A program made the translations under genes and the position numbers. Positions 35,475 to 42,986 of a stretch of DNA of 64,000 nt are shown one piece after another. Under the pieces are notes generated by a model. That model did no database searches. It had not been told where the DNA came from and was given only the letters and a program-made list of their open reading frames with translations. Each line of letters opens with the position of its first letter. The first letter of the stretch is position 1. This DNA is from Guptibacillus hwajinpoensis (lineage in GTDB: Bacteria; Bacillota; Bacilli; Bacillales; Guptibacillaceae). Location of the stretch: the NCBI RefSeq assembly GCF_020524165.1, contig NZ_JAIVKU010000005.1, positions 496,001-560,000 of the forward strand, read 5' to 3'.

Positions 35475-35753
35475 TTATTGAAACCGAACCCAGTTCACTT
35501 CTCTCCACTCTTCATTAAAGGCAAAATTCATCTGATGAGGCTCATCGCCGTAAGGGCTTTTCACGGTTACTTCTAACAGAGGTTCGCTGTGATGGATTGT
35601 TATTTCAGGTGTTTCAGTTACTAACTTAAAGTATGTCTCTTTGCTTACTTTCTCCTTTTTCACATCTTTTTCAAGTCCGAGCTCATTTCCGGTGTGATTT
35701 GGAGCGGTTAGAGCGGTGCCTGTCACCACCCGGTTTATGTCGAACATCGTCAA
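35475..35753 (-). CDS. hypothetical protein whose 5' end contains a dispersed repeat
   Basis: 92 codons. The first 15 or so (NRVVTGTA) are encoded by the GGTGCCTGTCAC repeat at 35715-35732; the rest is an acidic soluble segment ending EEWREVNWVRFQ. No ribosome binding site precedes the ATG, so the repeat has probably replaced or displaced the native start and the gene may be a remnant. No family recognised. Confidence 0.45.
   Translation of the reverse strand: MTMFDINRVVTGTALTAPNHTGNELGLEKDVKKEKVSKETYFKLVTETPEITIHHSEPLLEVTVKSPYGDEPHQMNFAFNEEWREVNWVRFQ
35715..35732 (+). repeat. dispersed repeat GGTGCCTGTCAC, copy 3
   Basis: GGTGCCTGTCACCACCCG followed by GTTTATGTCGAACATCGTC, matching copies 1, 2 and 4 over about 40 bp, inside the open frame at 35475-35753. 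Confidence 0.85.
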
Positions 35754-35866
35754 ATATGTTCGCTTCTTTCTCTTTGACCCTTCCCATCACTGTTTGTGCT
35801 CTCCTTTTAACTCCACTATAATGGAGGGCAGGGCAGGCGACGTAACAGACTAGAAAGGAGAACGAA

Positions 35867-36169
35867 ATGTTTACCACCTACCGCTCAAAGAGAACGACGT
35901 GGAGAACTGGTTTCTTCATCTTTATTAGCGTACTAACGACATTCGCTATGTTTCTGATCGACCCAGTGTCTTCCCGCTCCGGCGAATCAGCAGCATTATC
36001 TATCATGATTTTCATTCTTATCGGTTGTTTACTATCCATTTTATTTGCATTTGTTGTCTACCGAACAAGTGATGAGAAAAAAGGATGGGCCACGATTGGA
36101 CTACTCTTCACACTATTCAACGTTTCTGTAATCGCTTACTTCATATGGATCGGAATTAGCCTCGTTTGA
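35867..36169 (+). CDS. small three-helix membrane protein
   Basis: 100 residues with three predicted helices (about 13-33, 42-64, 74-98) and a basic N-terminus TTYRSKRTTWR. AAAGGAGAA precedes the ATG at 8 bp. No known family; composition resembles Bacillus small integral membrane proteins. A terminator follows. Confidence 0.75.
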   Translation: MFTTYRSKRTTWRTGFFIFISVLTTFAMFLIDPVSSRSGESAALSIMIFILIGCLLSILFAFVVYRTSDEKKGWATIGLLFTLFNVSVIAYFIWIGISLV

Positions 36170-36214
36170 TGTGTATCACTCCAATACCGTACCATTTTAA
36201 GAATAAAAAAAACA

Positions 36215-36256
36215 GGCCTTGATTCCTCCTCCAACCAGGAATCAAGGCCATTTTTT
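36215..36256. terminator. bidirectional terminator
   Basis: Arms GGCCTTGATTCCT and AGGAATCAAGGCC with A7 before and T6 after, between convergent genes. Confidence 0.92.
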
Positions 36257-36284
36257 ATGGAAAGGAAGCCCCTTAACGACAAGC

Positions 36285-37949
36285 CTATCGATATAACGCC
36301 ATAAACCGTTCCATATAATACGTAAACGTCTGATTATAATATCCAGAAAAGTAGAAATCACTTCCATGGTTTCCAAATGGCATATAAATTACCGCAGCTT
36401 TGTTATTATCATGTTCCGCATACGTTTCCTTAAAAGAAGCCGCCGTTTCATACCCAACATACGTATCATGTGTACCGTGGAAAAGAAGCGCTGGTGGACT
36501 TTCTTCACTCACAAGCTGTTCCGGCCAGAGCAGGTCTTCTGAACCTGGAATACCTCCTAGCGCGGGCCCTTTATTCGCTGGGTAATATGGAATTAATCCC
36601 TTTATCTTAAGTTCATCGGAGAACCAATCTGAATCCTTTCCTTCCGTCATCGCAAGAGCGCTCGCTGTTGCCAGATGACCGCCCGCCGATCCTCCTGAGA
36701 TGAAGGTCGTTGAAAGATCCAAACCATATTCCTCTGCGTGCTCCGCTAAATACTGCGTAAAAAGACCAATATGACGAACTTGATCATCAATTGAAAATGG
36801 GCCCCTCACCTTATCAGGAACATTGCTACTTAATCCATAAGAACTTAGCGTTGTGAGCCCATATTGAATATCAAATACCGCATAACCCTGGTTCGCAAAA
36901 TACGTATTTTGCTGCATGACGTTCGCATCACCTTTATCTCCATTGGCCCATGATCCACCATGAATGCGAATTAAGACGGGCAGCTTCCCCTCCTTTTCTT
37001 TTGGAAAAAAGGAATCAAAGCGAAGCTCGATGCCATCGTCAACTCCTTCAGTTCCTTCATAAAACAGCATATCCTTTTCCCCTTCAACATCAGCTGGTGG
37101 AATGCCAAGAAAATAAGCGGGAAGAGAAAATGGTGTTTGTTGAAATTCAGACGAATGGAAGGCCGATGAATCCCACTGACTAAACGCCTCTTCTACTTGT
37201 TCTTCTGCCTGATTGATGATAATCGGGACAGAGAAAAGCGGTAAGAAATGAATGAAAGCAATCGAAAACCCACCGATCATCAAGATCCTCCGCAACGTTG
37301 GGTGTGGTCTTATCCAAGCCTTGCTTCCCTGTAAAACGAGTACAGTACTTGCTAAGAAAACGAATGCGTAAAACAAAGCGAGCTGGTTTACGTAAGGCCC
37401 ATAGCCCCCGTTTTCATAACGGAAGAGAATCATGGAACTTGTAAAAAGTCCGACGAGTAAAACAACGACATTTCCCCATAGCAACAGCTCTGAAAACCAT
37501 CTGGGTATGCCGTTCACTCTCCCTTTTCGCTCCTTGTCCATTCTCCATGCAAAAATAAGCGTACCTATATGAACGAGAAGGAACAAACAAGGGATCACGA
37601 TAGGCAAGCTGCTAGTTTCACCCGGATACTGATTTGATAGCTGAAAATTTAATAGACCTATTAAAATCAAAGTAAAAGGAAGAAGCAACAGATGCAGTGT
37701 ACTGGTAATGCTAAGTTTGCGTTGCTTGAGCACTCCTAAGATGCTCATCACAATCATCACGAGAAACATAACCCCAAACACATTCCAAATCGGACTGGTA
37801 TTTCGAAATGAGAGATAAAACAAACTAATGAGCAGATTGATCCCTGTAAGAAGTTGAATGGCTTTCCAATAGAAAGTTTGTAAGATAACTTTCTTAGATA
37901 ATGGCGACTTCGTTTCGCGATCCAGATTTGATTCAAGTTCTGAAGACAT
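36285..37949 (-). CDS. membrane-anchored alpha/beta hydrolase (esterase-like)
   Basis: 554 residues. The first 240 form six or seven membrane helices; the C-terminal part is an alpha/beta hydrolase of the carboxylesterase/BD-FAE group with oxyanion motif RIHGGSW, nucleophile elbow GGSAGG and the catalytic histidine in GNHGSDF. The acid is probably in HGTHDTY. The catalytic domain would probably face outwards or lie at the membrane; substrate unknown. The fusion of a polytopic domain with an esterase is less usual. Confidence 0.85.
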   Translation of the reverse strand: MSSELESNLDRETKSPLSKKVILQTFYWKAIQLLTGINLLISLFYLSFRNTSPIWNVFGVMFLVMIVMSILGVLKQRKLSITSTLHLLLLPFTLILIGLLNFQLSNQYPGETSSLPIVIPCLFLLVHIGTLIFAWRMDKERKGRVNGIPRWFSELLLWGNVVVLLVGLFTSSMILFRYENGGYGPYVNQLALFYAFVFLASTVLVLQGSKAWIRPHPTLRRILMIGGFSIAFIHFLPLFSVPIIINQAEEQVEEAFSQWDSSAFHSSEFQQTPFSLPAYFLGIPPADVEGEKDMLFYEGTEGVDDGIELRFDSFFPKEKEGKLPVLIRIHGGSWANGDKGDANVMQQNTYFANQGYAVFDIQYGLTTLSSYGLSSNVPDKVRGPFSIDDQVRHIGLFTQYLAEHAEEYGLDLSTTFISGGSAGGHLATASALAMTEGKDSDWFSDELKIKGLIPYYPANKGPALGGIPGSEDLLWPEQLVSEESPPALLFHGTHDTYVGYETAASFKETYAEHDNNKAAVIYMPFGNHGSDFYFSGYYNQTFTYYMERFMALYR

Positions 37950-37966
37950 GGAAAACCTCCTTCTAT

Positions 37967-37984
37967 GGTGCCTGTCACCACCCG
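37967..37984 (+). repeat. dispersed repeat GGTGCCTGTCAC, copy 4
   Basis: GGTGCCTGTCACCACCCG followed by GTTTAAGGCGAATACTGTCGA, 18 bp upstream of the minus-strand hydrolase start. Its position relative to the gene is like that of copy 1. Confidence 0.85.
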
Positions 37985-38155
37985 GTTTAAGGCGAATACT
38001 GTCGATATTTGCAAAGTGGCAAGATATAGCAATGATACCCTATGTACGAACACGACAACCAGTCAAACACTCCATCAATCCTATTTTTGTTATAATGACC
38101 ATAATTAAACAGAAACGCCACTAACGATTAATCTATAAAAAAGGACTGAAACTCT

Positions 38156-38686
38156 ATGCCCTCACAGTATTTTATCGGCATCACTCCACCACCAGACTAT
38201 GTAAAAAAGGTCGAGAAATTCCAACATTATTGGCTAGATCCTCTGATCGTCGAACCGCATATTACGTTAAAAGCACAGGGCGGTTTAACACCTGATCGGG
38301 GCTGGGTTGAAAAAGTAAAGACGGTTTGTAAAAGCACGCAGCCGTTCACGATTTCATTAGCCAAACCGAACTACTTCGGTGATAACATTCTCTACTTAAG
38401 CGTTCTATCTGATGAGCTGTATCCCTTGCACGAAGCGATTGTTAAAGCGATCTCCCCTTCCGAACAACTCATCCACCAATATTTTGAACTAGATGATTTC
38501 GTTGCTCACCTAACGCTCGGAAAAGAACAGCATGGTTTAACGAAAGAGGAGCTAAGCGATATGGCGCATGCCGCTGAGAAAGAGCTAACACCGTATCCTA
38601 CTTTCCTAGTAAAATCTGTGCAAGTTTACGAGCTACGCCCTAACAGCAACCGTTACGAGCCACTTCTTGAAATCCCTCTAGGCTGA
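38156..38686 (+). CDS. 2H phosphoesterase (2'-5' RNA ligase / LigT-like)
   Basis: 176 residues with the two catalytic HxT motifs of the 2H superfamily, PHITLK (about 42) and AHLTLG (about 121). Members act on cyclic phosphates of RNA or nucleotides. Monocistronic, with terminator. Confidence 0.88.
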   Translation: MPSQYFIGITPPPDYVKKVEKFQHYWLDPLIVEPHITLKAQGGLTPDRGWVEKVKTVCKSTQPFTISLAKPNYFGDNILYLSVLSDELYPLHEAIVKAISPSEQLIHQYFELDDFVAHLTLGKEQHGLTKEELSDMAHAAEKELTPYPTFLVKSVQVYELRPNSNRYEPLLEIPLG

Positions 38687-38710
38687 ATGTCCGCAACATA
38701 GCTCTAGCCA

Positions 38711-38748
38711 CCCCCTTCCTGTACTAGTTGAACAGGAAGGGGGTTTTT
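38711..38748 (+). terminator. terminator of the 2H phosphoesterase gene
   Basis: Arms CCCCCTTCCTGT and ACAGGAAGGGGG around a 9-nt loop, then TTTTT. Confidence 0.93.
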
Positions 38749-38847
38749 CCGTGCACATTCTCACCCTCCCTCGAATCAAAATAAAAAATACTTCTTCTCA
38801 TCCCCACATAAAATGAACAAATCGCTGTATTGAAAGGGGTGACACAC

Positions 38848-40380
38848 ATGCTCGAAAAGTTTGTGGATCGACTCCCCATCATTCCGACCATTCAACCACT
38901 CAAAATGACAAATGGCATCCCTTTCTACGAAGTTACAATGAAAGAAACCATGCAAAAGCTTCATCGAGATTTGCCACCATCTCGGATCTGGGGATATAAC
39001 GGAATGTTTCCTGGCCCAACATTTCACGTCGTTCGAAATCAGCCCATTCAAGTCCTTTGGAAAAACGAGCTTCCCACCAGACACTTTCTTCCGATCGATC
39101 ACACCGTGCATGGAGCTGGCAGAGATGTGCCAGACGTTCGAACCGTTGTGCACCTTCACGGAGGCTCTACCCCGGATACAAGTGATGGCTACCCAGAAGC
39201 CTGGTTTACACGTTCCTTTCAACAACTCGGACCGTTTTTTACCCATCCTGTTTATGAATACCCGAATCAGCAAGCCGCGACAAATCTCTGGTATCACGAT
39301 CATGCAATGGGCATTACCCGCTTAAACATCTATGCTGGTCTTATTGGGATGTATATCATTCATGATGAAGAAGAACGCTCACTCGGCTTGCCGGACGGCC
39401 CGTTCGACCTTCCGCTCATTATTCAAGATCGCACCTTCCATCAAAACGGATCTTTGTATTATCCGACTGAACCCACCCCGCCTGTTCCAGATGTTTCACC
39501 CTCAGTTGTTCCAGAGTTTTTTGGAAAAGTGAATCTCGTCAATGGAAAGGTATGGCCATATTTAGAAGTAGAACCACGCCAATATCGTTTTCGCATTCTA
39601 AATGGTGCGAACGCTCGATTCTATGAACTCTCTCTTTCCAACGGCCTCCCCTTCACTCAAATCGGTACAGATCAAGGCCTATTACCACGTCCGGTGCCTG
39701 TCACCCGCGTTTTGATCGCGCCTGCCGAACGTGTGGATGTCATCGTGGACTTTGGTCAGTCCAGCGGGGAGCTGGTCACGTTAAGGAACGATGCCCCTAC
39801 ATCCTACCCACAGGGAAAGAAACCGAATCTGAAATCAACTGGAGTGATTATGCAATTTCAGGTCACAAAACAACTGACTCAACAAGATAGCGTCCTCCCT
39901 ACAAAACTGGCTCGTTTTAAAACCATGAACGAGCACCATGCTAACAACCAAAGAGACCTCTTACTCGATATGAGAGAGGATTCCTATAAGCGACCTATTC
40001 ACTTACTCGACAATCAACTATGGTCTGATCCAATTACAGAAAATCCACGCTTAAGTGACACTGAAATCTGGAGCTTTGTGAATGTAACGAAAGCCACTCA
40101 TCCCATTCACCTCCATCTTATTCGCTTTCAAATCCTTGACCGTCAGCCTTTTAATCGCGACTTATATGACCAAAAAGGCATCCTATTGCCTACAGGACCT
40201 CGCAGGAGACCTGAAGAAAATGAACGAGGGTGGAAAGATACCGTTCGCGCAAACCCAAACGAAATCACACGAATTATCATGAAGTTTTCTCCCTATTCCG
40301 GCTTGTTTGTCTGGCACTGCCATATATTAGAGCATGAAGACTATGAAATGATGAGGCCTTATGTTGTCGTAAAAAGGTAA
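38848..40380 (+). CDS. multicopper oxidase, CotA/bilirubin oxidase-like
   Basis: 510 residues opening MLEKFVDRLPIIPTIQPL, very like the B. subtilis spore-coat laccase CotA. All copper ligand motifs are present: HLHGG, WYHDHAMG, HPIHLHL and WHCHILEHEDYEMM (type 1 axial methionine). No signal peptide, as in CotA. ATG at 38848 after GAAAGGGG. A 17-bp string at 39693-39709 (encoding PVPVTR) is identical to the dispersed repeat downstream at 40411. Confidence 0.92.
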   Translation: MLEKFVDRLPIIPTIQPLKMTNGIPFYEVTMKETMQKLHRDLPPSRIWGYNGMFPGPTFHVVRNQPIQVLWKNELPTRHFLPIDHTVHGAGRDVPDVRTVVHLHGGSTPDTSDGYPEAWFTRSFQQLGPFFTHPVYEYPNQQAATNLWYHDHAMGITRLNIYAGLIGMYIIHDEEERSLGLPDGPFDLPLIIQDRTFHQNGSLYYPTEPTPPVPDVSPSVVPEFFGKVNLVNGKVWPYLEVEPRQYRFRILNGANARFYELSLSNGLPFTQIGTDQGLLPRPVPVTRVLIAPAERVDVIVDFGQSSGELVTLRNDAPTSYPQGKKPNLKSTGVIMQFQVTKQLTQQDSVLPTKLARFKTMNEHHANNQRDLLLDMREDSYKRPIHLLDNQLWSDPITENPRLSDTEIWSFVNVTKATHPIHLHLIRFQILDRQPFNRDLYDQKGILLPTGPRRRPEENERGWKDTVRANPNEITRIIMKFSPYSGLFVWHCHILEHEDYEMMRPYVVVKR

Positions 40381-40399
40381 AAAACCACAAATTTCTTAG

Positions 40400-40434
40400 G
40401 TTCATTCGCAGGTGCCTGTCACCCGCGAATGAAC
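40400..40434. repeat. dispersed repeat GGTGCCTGTCAC, copy 5, inside a hairpin
   Basis: GGTGCCTGTCACCCGCG (40411-40427) is partly enclosed by arms GTTCATTCGC and GCGAATGAAC. It follows the multicopper oxidase stop and could act as a weak terminator. Confidence 0.75.
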
Positions 40435-40546
40435 TTAGATTTCATAAGACGAATTAGGGCTTGTTTACATATTGAAGACTCGTGGAAAACTGATACACAG
40501 AGACGAAATAAGTGTATGTTAACTCCAAATTAGAAAGGAACCGCTC

Positions 40547-41125
40547 ATGACAATCTTATCAAGAGAATTCTATCAAAAACCTACTCTAGAACTAGCAAAA
40601 GCACTCCTTGGATGTGAGTTGGTAAAAGAAACAGAGGAAGGACTTGCATCGGGGTATATTGTTGAAACAGAAGCGTACCTGGGAGCAACCGATCAAGCAG
40701 CCCACAGCTTCAACAACAAACGGACAAAGCGCACGGAAGTGATGTTTGGTCCTCCTGGAAATGCCTATACCTATGTTATGCATACCCATTGCTTATTCAA
40801 TGTTGTGAGTGCTGAAACCGGCGTTCCAGAAGCTGTTCTTGTTCGAGCGGTTGAGCCTCTTAAAGGACTCCATTTAATGGAGCAGCGAAGGCCAGGTCGC
40901 AAGCAAAAGGAATGGACAGATGGACCTGGCAAGCTAACAAAAGCAATTGGAATTGACCCAGGGGATTATGGACATGCTTTAATGCGAGCACCACTTTATA
41001 TTCGCAGTGGTTATCAGCCTGACCACATCTCTGAAGGGAAACGCATTGGCATTGATAACTCAGGTGAAGCGAAAGATTATCCCTGGAGATTCTGGATAAC
41101 TGGAAATCCGTATGTATCAAGGTAG
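40547..41125 (+). CDS. aag: DNA-3-methyladenine glycosylase (alkyladenine glycosylase)
   Basis: 192 residues, AAG/MPG family: VETEAYLGATDQAAHSF contains the catalytic glutamate, and MFGPPGNAYTYVMHTHCLFNVV and VLVRAVEP are family motifs. Removes alkylated purines and hypoxanthine in base-excision repair. The B. subtilis orthologue was called YxlJ. GAAAGGA precedes the ATG. Single gene. Confidence 0.93.
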   Translation: MTILSREFYQKPTLELAKALLGCELVKETEEGLASGYIVETEAYLGATDQAAHSFNNKRTKRTEVMFGPPGNAYTYVMHTHCLFNVVSAETGVPEAVLVRAVEPLKGLHLMEQRRPGRKQKEWTDGPGKLTKAIGIDPGDYGHALMRAPLYIRSGYQPDHISEGKRIGIDNSGEAKDYPWRFWITGNPYVSR

Positions 41126-41239
41126 CAGCCTATCTGCTTCGCTCAAGCCGTTTTCTTTTATTTGCAATTCGCAAAGGTCTATACTAGTACTATAGCAACA
41201 GGATATGATCTTTTACCAACTAATCAGGAGGTTTTATGC

Positions 41240-41989
41240 ATGAGTAAAGTCGCGATTATTACAGGTGCAGGAAGTGGATTAGGACAAGCAGCGGCGGTTC
41301 GCTTAGCTGATGAAGGAGTGAATATCGTTGCAGTCGACATTAACGAAGAAGGCGGTAATGAAACGGTCGACCTTGTGAAAAAAGCAGGCGTTGATGCGCT
41401 TTTCATAAAAGCTGATGTATCCAAAGCAGATGAAGTAAAGAATTACGTTGATAAAACAGTTGAAGCCTTTGGATCAATTGATTATTTCTTTAATAACGCC
41501 GGCATCTCCGGTAGTGGTGAATATTACTTAAATACGAAAGTGGAAGAAATCGAGAAGATCGTCGATATTAACTTGATGGGTGCCTTATACGGTGTTCGTT
41601 ACGTAGCTGATGTTATGATCAAGAACGGTGGAGGTTCAATCGTGAATACTGCTTCAAGTGCCGGTGTCATTGGCCAGGATTCAGTTGTCACCTACTCCGC
41701 TACAAAACATGGAATTATTGGATTAACAAAAAGTATTGTAGCTGAATATGCGAAGGACGGATTACGCGCTAACGCAATTGCTCCGGGTCCAACAGAAACC
41801 CCGATGGTGAAAGATTTCTACGATGCCAATCCAAAAATGAAAGAAAATGCAGAAGCAGGCATACCTCAGAAACGTCTCGGTACACCTGAAGAAGTAGCTG
41901 AGCTTGTCACCTTCCTGTTAACTTCAAAAGCGCAGTACATTAATGGCGAAGTGATCCGCATTGATGGCGGATTTACAAATACGAAGTAA
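41240..41989 (+). CDS. short-chain dehydrogenase/reductase
   Basis: 249 residues, complete classical SDR: TGAGSGLG cofactor loop, NNAG, catalytic serine in NTASSAG and YSATK (Tyr-Lys pair), with NAD preference suggested by the acidic residue in VAVDIN. The ATG at 41240 is 8 bp from AGGAGG; the frame open from 41162 is not needed. Substrate unknown. Followed by a perfect terminator. Confidence 0.93.
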   Translation: MSKVAIITGAGSGLGQAAAVRLADEGVNIVAVDINEEGGNETVDLVKKAGVDALFIKADVSKADEVKNYVDKTVEAFGSIDYFFNNAGISGSGEYYLNTKVEEIEKIVDINLMGALYGVRYVADVMIKNGGGSIVNTASSAGVIGQDSVVTYSATKHGIIGLTKSIVAEYAKDGLRANAIAPGPTETPMVKDFYDANPKMKENAEAGIPQKRLGTPEEVAELVTFLLTSKAQYINGEVIRIDGGFTNTK

Positions 41990-42017
41990 GCGCCCTAAAC
42001 TTCTTTTATAAATCAAA

Positions 42018-42059
42018 ACGTAAAAACGGCCCACAAAACTTTGTGGGCCGTTTTTACGT
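42018..42059. terminator. strong bidirectional terminator
   Basis: Nineteen-base perfect arms around a 4-nt loop, core CGGCCCACAA/TTGTGGGCCG, with A and T runs within the stem. Confidence 0.95.
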
Positions 42060-42119
42060 GTATTTCTCTGAAACGAAAACATTCAAGTAAATTCACTATG
42101 ACATAGGTCTAATATACGA

Positions 42120-42344
42120 TCAAAAGAAAAGAGCTATACCACCTGCTGTCATCAAGATAAGTCCCACCAAAAGATGAAGACTAACAGAACTTAACTGAAG
42201 TGTTGCCATTTCATACAAACATTCCAAATAGCCTTTAACTCGATTATTCCCTTTACGATCTTTCCAAACCTCTCTTACTCCCCAAAAGAGAAATGGTATC
42301 CCCATGCCCGTTAGTACGATAAACCAAAGGATGGAAAGGTTCAC
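42120..42344 (-). CDS. small two-helix membrane protein
   Basis: 74 residues: helix, basic loop VWKDRKGNNRVK, helix. The start overlaps the HIT gene stop by 4 bp, so the two are translationally coupled. Function unknown. Confidence 0.7.
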   Translation of the reverse strand: MNLSILWFIVLTGMGIPFLFWGVREVWKDRKGNNRVKGYLECLYEMATLQLSSVSLHLLVGLILMTAGGIALFF

Positions 42345-42796
42345 TTCCTCCGTACTCCTTCTAATTGATCACGCACCCTCTCACAAAGAAGGGCAATCTC
42401 CTTTTCTGTCGCAAACGGCGCCTCTGGCCAGTCATAGACCGCCATTGGTCCCCAATAATCTTCTGGTGTACCAGGATAGCGCGGAATCAGATGCATGTGA
42501 AGATGTGGAACGGAATCACCGGATACCTGCGCATAAATATGTTCAGCGTGCTCACTTTCACGAAGCGCCTTGCTCACTCGAGCGGTAATGATCCCAAAAG
42601 CACTCGCTTCTTCTTCCGTCATATCCGCGAGGGATGGCACATGCCTTTTCAGATCAATCATTACATGCCCGGGATAGGTCGGTTTCCCTCCTCGATAAAT
42701 ATGGCCTACGTACACATACTCATCTTCATAGATCGTTCCCCCGGCCAACTCAAGTAAGTCTGCATGTTTCCGGCAAACAAAACACTCCTTTTCCAT
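42341..42796 (-). CDS. HIT family hydrolase
   Basis: 151 residues. The catalytic triad motif is HLHMHLIP (HxHxHxx), with an N-terminal CFVCRKH pair of cysteines that may bind zinc. HIT proteins hydrolyse nucleotide phosphoramidates or dinucleoside polyphosphates. Coupled to the small membrane protein downstream. Confidence 0.9.
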   Translation of the reverse strand: MEKECFVCRKHADLLELAGGTIYEDEYVYVGHIYRGGKPTYPGHVMIDLKRHVPSLADMTEEEASAFGIITARVSKALRESEHAEHIYAQVSGDSVPHLHMHLIPRYPGTPEDYWGPMAVYDWPEAPFATEKEIALLCERVRDQLEGVRRK

Positions 42797-42986
42797 GTCA
42801 CTTTCCCCTTATAGATTTAATCAATGTAAGAGCTTTTGTAAAACGTTTCATTAAAAAATGCTTCATCATTACCTCTCACCAATCATTTGTTATTTCCATT
42901 AAAAGAGAACTTACCTCATGATAACAATTAAGCTCCCTCTTATTCGTCACTCTCAATCATATAAGATTATTTCATTAAATAAAGCC

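Noticed and set aside
35683..35877. 64-codon minus-strand frame across the repeat at 35715
   Set aside because: Overlaps the better-supported frame at 35475-35753, and its C-terminal part is translated repeat sequence in another register.
37757..38053. 98-codon frame upstream of the membrane-anchored hydrolase
   Set aside because: Runs through the dispersed repeat and overlaps the hydrolase coding sequence in another frame; no ribosome binding site.
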